From NCBI GenBank assembly GCA_012036375.1, contig JAAUOI010000062.1:1-11897 (forward strand): DNA of 11,897 nucleotides, given 5' to 3'. This DNA is from Allobrachymonas sp. GTDB lineage: Bacteria; Pseudomonadota; Gammaproteobacteria; Burkholderiales; Burkholderiaceae_C. Shown piece after piece: positions 1 through 6,539 of this stretch. The position numbers were made by a program, and so were the translations under genes. Each line of letters begins with the position of its first letter. Position 1 is the first letter of the stretch. The notes under the pieces were generated by a model. The model saw only the letters and a list, made by a program, of their open reading frames with translations, did not search any database and was not told the DNA's origin.

Positions 1-1
1 G

Positions 2-556
2 TTTGAGTTTCATGGCTCGCGCAGTGGCGTGGCCGAGCAAATTGAGACGGTGCAAGAGCTGGCAAGCGACAACGGCGGCCAAGCCTTCGAATGGGCAAGC
101 ACCCCCGAGGAGCGCACCCGCCTGTGGACCGCGCGCCACAACGCCTACTTTGCCGCGATTCAAAGCAAGCCGGGCTGCCGCGCCATATCAACAGACACTT
201 GCGTACCCATTTCCCGCCTCGCTGACGCGCTGCTCGATTCGGTCGATGAAGCCGATGCGAGCGGCCTGCCGTATTTCTTGGTCGGCCATGTGGGCGACGG
301 CAACTTTCATTTTGGCTATTTGATTGACCCGGACAATGCGGCCGAATTTGCCAAAGCCGAACAGTTGAATCACAGCTTGGTGCACCGCACGCTCTCTTTG
401 GGCGGCACGTGCAGCGGCGAACACGGCATCGGCCTACACAAACAAGATTTCTTGAAAGCCGAAACCGGCGATGGCGCGATTGCCTTCATGCGCACCATCA
501 AGCATGCGCTCGATCCGCTCAACATCATGAATCCGGGGAAGATTTTTAGCTGGTGA
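2..556 (+). CDS. FAD-linked oxidase, D-lactate dehydrogenase/GlcD type (C-terminal part)
   Basis: The gene enters from the left edge already in frame (first visible residues FEFHGSRSGVAEQ), so GTG at 29 is internal and not the start. About 184 residues are visible, all from the FAD-linked oxidase C-terminal domain that covers the substrate pocket in D-lactate dehydrogenase (cytochrome), glycolate oxidase GlcD and relatives. Family signatures are HVGDGNFHFG (around 287-316), GTCSGEHGIG (around 405-434) and the closing DPLNIMNPGKIF. These enzymes oxidise D-2-hydroxyacids to 2-oxoacids and pass electrons to a cytochrome or quinone. The exact substrate cannot be told from this half. The gene stops with TGA and appears unrelated in function to the surface-protein genes that follow. 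I see no strong GC-rich terminator after it. Confidence 0.93.
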   Translation, partial: FEFHGSRSGVAEQIETVQELASDNGGQAFEWASTPEERTRLWTARHNAYFAAIQSKPGCRAISTDTCVPISRLADALLDSVDEADASGLPYFLVGHVGDGNFHFGYLIDPDNAAEFAKAEQLNHSLVHRTLSLGGTCSGEHGIGLHKQDFLKAETGDGAIAFMRTIKHALDPLNIMNPGKIFSW

Positions 557-575
557 TGAACCCGTTATTCACTAT

Positions 576-604
576 TAAAATATGAGCACTCCGCGCATAT
601 TTTA
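576..604. promoter_or_regulatory. Perfect 9-bp inverted repeat upstream of the FecR-domain gene
   Basis: TAAAATATG (576-584) and CATATTTTA (596-604) are exact reverse complements with 11 bases between them, about 20 bp centre to centre. The left arm contains TAAAAT, a 5/6 match to a sigma-70 -10 box, but I see no good -35 box at the right distance. The repeat lies between the dehydrogenase stop (556) and the FecR start (646). It could be an operator for the FecR-domain gene or a weak AT-rich hairpin terminator for the dehydrogenase. The two-helical-turn spacing slightly favours a protein site. This is inference only. Confidence 0.35.
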
Positions 605-636
605 TGCCGGCTAAACACCTAAAATGCTTTAAAAAT

Positions 637-640
637 GAGG
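637..640 (+). promoter_or_regulatory. Ribosome binding site fixing the FecR-domain start at 646
   Basis: GAGG sits five bases before ATG at 646. The in-frame ATG at 604 lies inside the right end of the inverted repeat, has no such site, and would add 14 residues ahead of the signal peptide, so 646 is preferred. Confidence 0.6.
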
Positions 641-645
641 TTTTG

Positions 646-1467
646 ATGCATCTGCCACAACGCCGCTCTCTGCTTGTCTCTAGCGCCGCGCTGCCTGCGA
701 GTTTGACTGCGCCTTGGCTGCTCTTGCCGCGCAAATCCGTCGCTCAACAAAACGATACTGCCGGTACGGTGCAGCGCACCGAAGGCTTTGTGCGCTTGGT
801 GGGCGCGAATGAGCGCAATGCGGCAGCGGGCTCCATCATCCGCGAAGGCGACCGATTGATCACCACGCCCAACAGCGATGCCGTGATCAAATTGAACGAT
901 GGCGCGGTGATCGCCGTGCGTGCCAACAGCGAAATGTTGTTTGCCCAGCAGCGCTTCAATGCGCGCAATCCGTCGGATAGCAGCTCGGTGATGGAATTGG
1001 TGCGCGGGGCCTTGCGGCAAGTCACGGGCTTGATTGCCAAAACGCAGCCCACCAATGTGCGCGTGCAAACCGCCACAGCCACGATTGGGGTGCGCGGCAC
1101 GGATTTTGAAACCGTGCAAATCGATCAGCAATCCGTGGCCATGGGCACGAGTTTGCAACCGGGCAATTACACGCAGGTCTACACCGGCCGCACGATTGTG
1201 GAAGGCCGTGGCACAGGCGGCTCTGAGCGCGTGGAAGTGGGTGCGGGGCAAACCTCTTTCTTGCCAGACCGCAGCTTTGGCGCGAGCACGCCTTTTGGTC
1301 TGATGCGCAGCGTGCCCGGCGGCGTATTTCGGGGTGGCCGCTTTGATGGGCAGCTGGGCGGCGTGCAGCGGCAGATGATGCAAGAGATCAATAACTCCAT
1401 GCGAGAAAGCCTACCGCCTGAATTGCAGCGCATCATGCCGGAGTTTGGTGTTCAGCCACGGCGCTGA
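646..1467 (+). CDS. Secreted FecR-domain protein with Tat-like signal peptide
   Basis: A 273-residue protein. Residues 1-35 form a signal peptide with a twin arginine (QRRSLLV at 5-11), a hydrophobic stretch through about residue 27 and a likely cleavage after SVA, so export by Tat is possible though Sec is not excluded. Residues about 38-165 match the FecR domain: a prepared surface region (EGDRLITTPNSDAVIKL), then ELVRGALRQV and the hallmark TATATIGVRGTDFE (around 143-156). The C-terminal 100 residues are rich in Gly, Arg and Gln with no domain I recognise. Classical FecR is an inner-membrane anti-sigma regulator of iron-citrate uptake. This protein has no N-terminal anti-sigma region, no TonB-dependent receptor and no sigma factor beside it, so it is better read as a stand-alone periplasmic FecR domain, a type often seen near large surface-protein genes. 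Its role is unknown. It converges on the CsgG-like gene across a shared terminator. Confidence 0.85.
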   Translation: MHLPQRRSLLVSSAALPASLTAPWLLLPRKSVAQQNDTAGTVQRTEGFVRLVGANERNAAAGSIIREGDRLITTPNSDAVIKLNDGAVIAVRANSEMLFAQQRFNARNPSDSSSVMELVRGALRQVTGLIAKTQPTNVRVQTATATIGVRGTDFETVQIDQQSVAMGTSLQPGNYTQVYTGRTIVEGRGTGGSERVEVGAGQTSFLPDRSFGASTPFGLMRSVPGGVFRGGRFDGQLGGVQRQMMQEINNSMRESLPPELQRIMPEFGVQPRR

Positions 1468-1510
1468 AGTCTTCACGCTTCACAATCAAAAACCAACATC
1501 CAACAGCCGG

Positions 1511-1550
1511 AACGCGAAAAGCGCGAAAATTGCGCGAAAGACGCGAAAAA
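1511..1550. repeat. Four short CGCGAAA repeats
   Basis: CGCGAAA occurs four times, starting at 1513, 1522, 1533 and 1542 (steps of 9, 11 and 9 bases), in the gap between the FecR-domain stop and the terminator. Repeat units of this length without spacers do not make a CRISPR array. Similar degenerate purine-rich tracts (CGCGAAA or CACGAAG units) are scattered in many bacterial intergenic regions, and no function is known to me. Confidence 0.55.
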
Positions 1551-1577
1551 ATTCAGAAGAAAAGTTTTTATCGAAAA

Positions 1578-1615
1578 AACAAAAGCCCCTCACATTTCTG
1601 CAAGGGGCTTTGTTG
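1578..1615. terminator. Bidirectional Rho-independent terminator between convergent genes
   Basis: AAAGCCCCT (1582-1590) pairs exactly with AGGGGCTTT (1603-1611) around a 12-base loop. The flanks are A-rich on the left and T-rich on the right (TTTGTTGTTT), so the hairpin has a U-tract when read from either strand. It lies 111 bases after the FecR-domain stop and 15 bases after the CsgG-like stop (on the minus strand), which fits termination of both genes. Confidence 0.9.
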
Positions 1616-1629
1616 TTTGAGCGGCCAGC

Positions 1630-2607
1630 TTACTGCTTGCGCATCATGATGATCTTCACCCAGCCGGAGCCTTTGGCGGTGGCGACTTTCATGTAGCCGT
1701 CTTTCTCGTCGCCCTCGGCCACCACTTCATCAGAGCGACCAAGCGATGCCACCTCACGCGCACCATCGCGCGGCTCAGCCAAAGCTTTGACGCCCGCAAT
1801 CTTAGCCACCCACACGGCACCCGCATCGGCGCGCACGCTGTTGCTCGCATTCGCTTGAGAAGCCGCACCTGCTTTGGCTTGAATCAAGCTGGGGTTGTTG
1901 CGGATGTTTTTAACGATGTTGTTCCAGTTATCTAAGAAGCTCGCTGCAATCAGTTTGCCTTCAGCGGTATTGGTGTAGCCGCCCAGTGCGCCTGCGCCGC
2001 CCGCGCCCAAAATGAAACCGCCCACGTTGAAATCGGTCTTCTTCGCGCTGCCCTCAGAGGCTGCCACCTGAATGCCGCTACGCACATCCGCCATCACCAT
2101 CGAGGTGGAGGCTTCTTTGAATTTGAGGTTGCCAGCAATCGCACCCAGCAAAGCAAAGCCACCGCCAAAGCCTGCCAGCCCGCCGCCCACGCCGCCCGAG
2201 GTGTGCGCTGCAATCACCACGCTGGGCGTGATCACAAAATCGGCCGCCACCATTTGGCCTTGACCCACGTTTTGCCCGGCTTGCATCTGGCCGCCAGAAG
2301 CCAGGGCGCGCTCCTGCATCATGTTTTGAAAGCCTTGACCGCGCTCGACCACCTGAAAGCAGTTGGAGTTGGCAATGATCATGCGAATCAGGCCGCTGGG
2401 TGACTGCAAACCATTTTTTAGCAGGGCCGCCACGACTTCAGATTGCGGCTCACTCACCGCAATCGTGCCCTTGGGCGCATCGCATTTTTCAGAAATGCTT
2501 TGGTTACTGGCCTGCGTTTCAGCGCCGCCTAGCGTTTGCGCATGCACAGACACCCACAAAGAACCCATCATTGCGACCGACATCGCAGTCAAGCGAAAAG
2601 ATATCAT
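1630..2607 (-). CDS. CsgG/HfaB-family secreted protein with C-terminal SH3b domain
   Basis: A 325-residue protein. ATG at 2607 is chosen because AGGAG (2616-2620) lies eight bases upstream and a signal peptide follows at once; a further in-frame start at 2652 lies in the promoter region. Residues 1-24 are a Sec signal ending in VHAQ. Residues about 45-235 resemble the CsgG family: GTIAVSEPQ, LIRMIIANSNCFQVVERG, a glycine-rich stretch (137-160), a second one (196-211) and a closing helix AASFLDNWNNIVKNIRNN. Residues about 263-322 look like a bacterial SH3 domain (KALAEPRDG, DGYMKVATAKGSGWVKI), often a cell-wall or peptide binder. CsgG itself is a lipoprotein pore for curli subunits, and HfaB helps holdfast attachment. 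This protein has no lipobox cysteine and no curli genes are nearby, so a pore role is uncertain. The gene follows the terminator of the OmpA-like gene and seems to have its own promoter. Confidence 0.82.
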   Translation of the reverse strand: MISFRLTAMSVAMMGSLWVSVHAQTLGGAETQASNQSISEKCDAPKGTIAVSEPQSEVVAALLKNGLQSPSGLIRMIIANSNCFQVVERGQGFQNMMQERALASGGQMQAGQNVGQGQMVAADFVITPSVVIAAHTSGGVGGGLAGFGGGFALLGAIAGNLKFKEASTSMVMADVRSGIQVAASEGSAKKTDFNVGGFILGAGGAGALGGYTNTAEGKLIAASFLDNWNNIVKNIRNNPSLIQAKAGAASQANASNSVRADAGAVWVAKIAGVKALAEPRDGAREVASLGRSDEVVAEGDEKDGYMKVATAKGSGWVKIIMMRKQ

Positions 2608-2623
2608 GACAAAAACTCCTACA

Positions 2624-2653
2624 AATGCTTCAAAGTGTTGAATATGAAGCATT
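2624..2653. promoter_or_regulatory. Inverted repeat over the CsgG-like promoter (candidate operator)
   Basis: AATGCTTCA (2624-2632) and TGAAGCATT (2645-2653) are exact reverse complements with 12 bases between them, 21 bp centre to centre, which is two helical turns. The right arm overlaps the proposed -10 box (2651-2656) and the repeat spans the expected start of transcription, a usual place for a repressor site. Because transcription would begin inside the repeat, an mRNA hairpin is less likely than a DNA-binding site. I do not recognise the regulator. Confidence 0.5.
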
Positions 2654-2679
2654 ATCCAGCAAGCTGACGCGACTTTCTA
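2651..2679 (-). promoter_or_regulatory. Candidate sigma-70 promoter of the CsgG-like gene
   Basis: Read on the minus strand, TAGAAA (2674-2679, 4/6 match to TTGACA) and GATAAT (2651-2656, 5/6 match to TATAAT) are 17 bases apart. Transcription would start near 2644, about 37 bases before the ATG at 2607. A terminator lies just upstream, which supports separate transcription of this gene. Confidence 0.5.
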
Positions 2680-2683
2680 GTCC

Positions 2684-2708
2684 AATAAACCCCCGCACTT
2701 GAGGGGGC
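2684..2708 (-). terminator. Terminator after the OmpA-family lipoprotein gene
   Basis: On the minus strand, CCCCC (2703-2707) and GGGGG (2690-2694) form a short GC stem around an 8-base loop, followed by TTTATT (2684-2689). It begins 19 bases after the OmpA-like stop. The stem is only five pairs, so some read-through into the CsgG-like gene is possible. Confidence 0.7.
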
Positions 2709-2726
2709 ATGCGACTTTTGTCACGC

Positions 2727-3464
2727 TTATTTGCGCACGCCGCTGAGCACCACTTCAACGCGGCGGTTGGGCAACAAGCACTCTTGCAGCTCGGCATTCG
2801 AGCGGAATTTGGCTTTTGTACAAGCTTCAATTTGCTGTGTGTCGGCTTTGAAATCGGTAGAAATCAGATTGGCTGGCACACCTTGGCTGATCATATAAGC
2901 GCGGATGGTTTCCACACGGTCTTGGCTGAGCTTGGTGTTGTAGTTGGCATCGCCTGTGCTGTTCAAGCGGTCAGCATGGCCAATGAGCTTAATACCACTG
3001 ACAGTGATGCTGCCACCTTTAACTTGACCAATCAAGTTGTCCAGCTGATCTTTGGTGTAAGGACGCACATTGGCCAAATCGCGTTTATCGAAATTGAACA
3101 GCACATTGGCTGCGGCACTGACGGGCGCTGGCGCAATCACGGGCGCGACAGGCACAGGAGAAGGCGCTACGCGAGCCACAACAGGGGCAGGTGGCGGTAC
3201 ACAAGCCTCAGCCGCTTTCTGCGCATCGCCGATCAAATCTTCAGCGATTTGCACATAGGGTTTGGCATGACGCCATTGCTGCTGATTGAATTCATTGCCA
3301 GCATGCACGAGCTCGACTTCTGCGCAGGCTGTTTTCTGCTCGGCGCAGCGCCAGCCCACATGGCCTTTGAGCTTGGCGGCTGCATCCCACAAATCTTGGC
3401 GCAGTTTGGCAGCATCGTTGACCAGTGGGGTAGCATTCGCCGGATTGGCCGCAGCGGCGACTGC
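2727..3464 (-). CDS. OmpA-family lipoprotein, C-terminal part after an apparent frameshift
   Basis: This frame has no start signal of its own and continues the lipoprotein that begins at 3814. Numbered as the repaired 362-residue protein, the part after the break starts with a helical region (KLRQDLWDAAAKLKG and on to about residue 204), then a Pro/Ala-rich linker (about 206-236), then an OmpA-like peptidoglycan-binding domain (about 237-362). That domain shows NFDK, GHADR (279-283, with the diaminopimelate-binding Asp282), YN and LSQDR (296-300), and NRRVEV near the end (with the second binding Arg). Cys332 and Cys346 may form a disulfide. The domain should bind peptidoglycan in the periplasm and so tie the outer membrane to the wall. 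It is the last gene before the terminator at 2684-2708. The domain is complete and conserved in pattern, which argues against long-standing decay. Confidence 0.85.
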   Translation of the reverse strand, partial: AVAAAANPANATPLVNDAAKLRQDLWDAAAKLKGHVGWRCAEQKTACAEVELVHAGNEFNQQQWRHAKPYVQIAEDLIGDAQKAAEACVPPPAPVVARVAPSPVPVAPVIAPAPVSAAANVLFNFDKRDLANVRPYTKDQLDNLIGQVKGGSITVSGIKLIGHADRLNSTGDANYNTKLSQDRVETIRAYMISQGVPANLISTDFKADTQQIEACTKAKFRSNAELQECLLPNRRVEVVLSGVRK

Positions 3465-3814
3465 GCCACCTTTTCTAAATAATCGGTGATCTTGAACGAT
3501 TCATCGAAGGCTAACTGCGGGAAATTGCTGCGGTCATTACGGGTGTATTCATGCAAGCTCACATCCAGCCAGCATTGAGCTTTGGCGAGGCTGTAGCTGG
3601 CGACGCGATGGCGACCCGTATCGTTGAGCGCCTTGATGCGGCCTTGTTGAGCCTCATAATTGGCGTAGTCTGCCTGAATACTCTTGTCTGTGATGGATTG
3701 CTTGGCAGCAGGCGCAGTGGTGCTGTTGTTTTGTTGGCTGGCTGAAGTAGCGCAGCCAGACAGCAGGACAGTTGCCAAAGACATAGCTGCAATGTAGATC
3801 GCTTGGTTTTTCAT
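3233..3814 (-). CDS. OmpA-family lipoprotein, N-terminal part before an apparent frameshift
   Basis: The start at 3814 is supported by GAGG (3820-3823) five bases upstream and by a lipoprotein signal: a hydrophobic segment then LLSGC, with Cys21 as the lipidation site. A Thr/Ala/Gln-rich spacer leads to a helical domain containing KAQCWLDVSLHEYTRNDRS (78-96) and ITDYLEKV (109-116), a pattern I associate with a group of betaproteobacterial OmpA-family proteins. From about 3470 downwards this frame stops making sense and runs to a chance stop at 3233, while the -1 frame continues with an Ala/Asn/Pro-rich join (AAANPANATPLVNDAAKLRQ). Adding one base near 3455-3475 gives one 362-residue protein. 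The gene starts 55 bases after the beta-barrel gene and is probably in the same operon. Confidence 0.8.
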   Translation of the reverse strand: MKNQAIYIAAMSLATVLLSGCATSASQQNNSTTAPAAKQSITDKSIQADYANYEAQQGRIKALNDTGRHRVASYSLAKAQCWLDVSLHEYTRNDRSNFPQLAFDESFKITDYLEKVAQSPLRPIRRMLPHWSTMLPNCAKICGMQPPSSKAMWAGAAPSRKQPAQKSSSCMLAMNSISSNGVMPNPMCKSLKI

Positions 3815-3869
3815 AGGAGCCTCGCTTAACTTGTGTTCAGTGATATGTAGGACGGAGCGCGACAGGTGA

Positions 3870-6539
3870 TCAACGATCTAGCGCACGGTTGGCGGATTTG
3901 TTGTCGCCGCGCCAGAGGTTTTCATCAAACTTGAAGCGCAGACGAATGTAAGCACCCCGGTTGGTGTACTCCCCCGAGGTCAAATCGCGGTCGGAGAAAC
4001 CTGTCCAGTTGTAACCCGCAGACAGCCACAAATCTTGACGCAGCAAATAGCCCACCTCAATGCCCGAGGCATACTGCCGCCCCTTGCCACCTTTGATGCC
4101 TTGGAAAACACTGGCCATATAGCTGATGTCCCAGTTCTCAGTGATGTCATAGGTGACGCGGCCACCCACGAGGATCGCACTGAAGCTATCTTTGATCACT
4201 GATCCATCAGGGTTGGTGAAACTGTCGTTGGAGTTTTTATACGCGACCCGTCCGCCGAGCCACCATGGACGGCTTGGGTGATACGTGCCGTGCACCGAAA
4301 TGATGTGGGCGCGGTAGCTGTCTTCTGGATTGGCAATTGCGCGGGTGTCTTTCTGCGTTTTGTATTCGTAGCGAGCCAGCGCGTTGTAGCGGTTGTGATC
4401 CACGGGTCTGAAGGCTGCACCGAATTGCAGGCGGTCTTGCAAACGCCGGCCATTGGTGAAGCTGTTGACCAGAAGATAATTTCGCGCGAGGAAAGTCCAG
4501 TCGCGATCCATCTTGCGAGCCACGCTCACCGTGCTCAGGTATTGGTTTTCGGTCTGATCACCCACCACAGTCACGTCGTCATACAAACGCCGCCACTCCA
4601 GTCTTGCAGAGAACTGCGTTAGCTCGTTCATGCGGTAATCCACACCGCCACCAAAAGCAAAGGCGTGGCGAATATTGCCGCTGAAGACCTTGAGTACCTC
4701 GGCATTCGTGGTGTAGGCCAAGCCTTCGCGCACATTCCAGGTGTTGCGCACGCCGGTAGCCAGTTGCATATCGCGTGTGGCAGCGGTTGCACCCGAGAGC
4801 GCATCGCGCAGGCGATATTCGCTAAACAGCGTACCGCCTTGCATGTAGTTCGATTCCACACCGAAGCTAAATGCGTTGCTCTTGTCCGCTGGGTTCAATG
4901 CGCTTGATGAGGTGAGGCCGCGCTGATTTTCATAGCGGCCATAGACTTTTGCGCGCTCGGCTATTTGGTAATTCGCGCCAACCGCAAAGCGTCGCTGTGA
5001 TTCGCTGCCAAGCTCAACTTCACCTGTCAAACCCCAGCGCTCCGTAGGCGCCCAGTTCAAGCCGAGGCGCACGCTGGTGGAGTCGCGATCCAACGTACTG
5101 GCTGCACCGCCGCCCGCAGCAAAATTGGAAATACCCGTTGCAGGATTGACACTGTCGCTGGTGCCGAAGAAACCGCCGCCTTGCAAAGGATTGCTGCTGA
5201 TGGTGGAGCCACCGACCACTCCAGCATCTTCTTGCACATGGCGCAGCGACAAATCCACACCCAAGCTCTGGGTGGGTTTCCACTTCAGACCCAGCGCCGC
5301 GCTGTCTCGCGCTGGATCGCCCGCCACATTGCGCTGCTGCGTGCGTGAGATCTCACCATAAACTTGCGTTTTATCGCTGATTTGATACGCCGCTTTGGCA
5401 CCAACATCCGTTTTGCCTTCGCTGACAGATGCACTCGGGTTGTAGAAGTCAGGATCTGCTGTAATTGTCCAAGCTGAAGCCTCTAATGCATCTTGTTTAT
5501 GCGCAAGCTCTAAGCGGACGGCTTCGCCCTTGCGATCATTGCGAAGCTCGCCCACACCACCCGATGGGGTAGAAGTTGATGCGCCGCCGATGAGATAGCG
5601 TGTGGACTTAGATTGTGCGATTTCGGCTACAAGGCGCGTGTTCTCACCAAGTTGTACGCCCGTGTTCACACTGACCAAGGTGTAGGGCGACAATGGGTTT
5701 TCATCGCGCGAAATGCTGCCGCCAATCTCCGTGCGTTCGCCCAGCTTAACCTGTCCGTCCACACCGTAAGCAGCAAACGAGGGGCCTCCTTGCTCCACCT
5801 CATAGCTAATGCGCAAGAAAATCGGATTGCCGTTGCTGTCCAGAGACGGCACGGGTGATTTGAGCAATATCGCGCCGCTGAAGGGCTCAAAGGTGTAATC
5901 TTCTAGGCGAATCAGTGTGAGCACATTGAGCACAATACCCAATTGATTGCGATCACGCGTAATCAACTCAACCTTTTCTGTGCCTTGTACGCCGGATTTA
6001 GAGGCGGTGTAGTAAGGCCCCGATGTGCCATTGCCGCGATACTCCTCTACCACTTGCTTGAGGCTATCGCGGAAATAGTAGGCATTTGCGAAGTAGCTTT
6101 TTTCTTCCAAATGGCCGCGCAAGCCAGTGGCCGAGCGGTTGTATGCGCCTAAGTTACGCAACTTAATGCCCGCCACGCTACCCGTGCCTGAGAGCTGGCT
6201 GAAGCCATCGCCAGTGTTGAAGTCACCATACAAGCCGTAGGTCTTACCTTTGTCTAAACGCAAATAAATTCGGTCAGAGCTTTTCGCCTCATTGCCACGC
6301 AAAGCGCTGTCGCCATAGACAGGGTACATCTCATCGCTGCGCGGATCGGAGAACAGTTTGCCTTTGCGCTCTTTGTCCGAATCGGCAGCGGCTGTGATCA
6401 ACCATTCATTCTGCAACTTACCTTTGACAAAAAAAGCGCTGCGCACACCAAAAGTGCGTTTGCCATCGCTGCTGGTATCCGTCCAGCGACGCAGTTCTTT
6501 CTCAAAACCATCGTCGATACGCGTGGGCAAGATATTGTC
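3870..6539 (-). CDS. Outer-membrane beta-barrel region of an Ig-like/barrel protein (after an apparent frameshift)
   Basis: This 889-residue open stretch continues the gene that starts at 7180 and has no signal peptide of its own. In the repaired 1103-residue numbering, residues 215-285 form the link from the Ig-like domain (NILPTRIDDGFEKELRRW). YPVYGDS (286-292) and YGDFNTGD (318-325) follow, then DYTFEPFSGAILLKSPVPS with ISYEVE (428-463). The rest is alternating polar and hydrophobic strands with many Tyr, Arg and Gly, as in a large outer-membrane barrel (AKVYGRYENQRG, QFSARLEWRRLYDD, WDISYMASVFQG). The last strand is AYIRLRFKFDENLW, followed by a 13-residue polar tail. I know this layout from large proteobacterial barrels encoded beside DUF11/SdrD_B repeat proteins, often labelled TonB-dependent-receptor-like or Ig-like domain proteins. 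I see no plug domain or TonB box. A role in exporting or anchoring the giant neighbour is inference. Confidence 0.8.
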   Translation of the reverse strand, partial: DNILPTRIDDGFEKELRRWTDTSSDGKRTFGVRSAFFVKGKLQNEWLITAAADSDKERKGKLFSDPRSDEMYPVYGDSALRGNEAKSSDRIYLRLDKGKTYGLYGDFNTGDGFSQLSGTGSVAGIKLRNLGAYNRSATGLRGHLEEKSYFANAYYFRDSLKQVVEEYRGNGTSGPYYTASKSGVQGTEKVELITRDRNQLGIVLNVLTLIRLEDYTFEPFSGAILLKSPVPSLDSNGNPIFLRISYEVEQGGPSFAAYGVDGQVKLGERTEIGGSISRDENPLSPYTLVSVNTGVQLGENTRLVAEIAQSKSTRYLIGGASTSTPSGGVGELRNDRKGEAVRLELAHKQDALEASAWTITADPDFYNPSASVSEGKTDVGAKAAYQISDKTQVYGEISRTQQRNVAGDPARDSAALGLKWKPTQSLGVDLSLRHVQEDAGVVGGSTISSNPLQGGGFFGTSDSVNPATGISNFAAGGGAASTLDRDSTSVRLGLNWAPTERWGLTGEVELGSESQRRFAVGANYQIAERAKVYGRYENQRGLTSSSALNPADKSNAFSFGVESNYMQGGTLFSEYRLRDALSGATAATRDMQLATGVRNTWNVREGLAYTTNAEVLKVFSGNIRHAFAFGGGVDYRMNELTQFSARLEWRRLYDDVTVVGDQTENQYLSTVSVARKMDRDWTFLARNYLLVNSFTNGRRLQDRLQFGAAFRPVDHNRYNALARYEYKTQKDTRAIANPEDSYRAHIISVHGTYHPSRPWWLGGRVAYKNSNDSFTNPDGSVIKDSFSAILVGGRVTYDITENWDISYMASVFQGIKGGKGRQYASGIEVGYLLRQDLWLSAGYNWTGFSDRDLTSGEYTNRGAYIRLRFKFDENLWRGDNKSANRALDR

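Noticed and set aside
29..31. GTG at 29 as the start of the dehydrogenase
   Set aside because: The preceding residues FEFHGSRSG are in frame and fit the FAD-linked oxidase domain, so the gene begins outside the window.
619..1383. A 254-residue minus-strand open frame opposite the FecR-domain gene
   Set aside because: Rich in His, Arg and Ala without a domain or signal; it is the antisense of a clearly recognised FecR coding region.
1511..1550. CRISPR array
   Set aside because: The units are 7 bases with 2-4 bases between them, with no spacers and no cas genes.
2709..3482. A 257-residue plus-strand open frame opposite the OmpA-family gene
   Set aside because: Antisense to a domain with clear OmpA-like motifs and without its own start signals.
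3870..3920. An RGD cell-attachment motif near the C-terminus of the barrel protein
   Set aside because: RGD occurs in the short tail after the last barrel strand, where it would face the periplasm; a three-residue match there is expected by chance.
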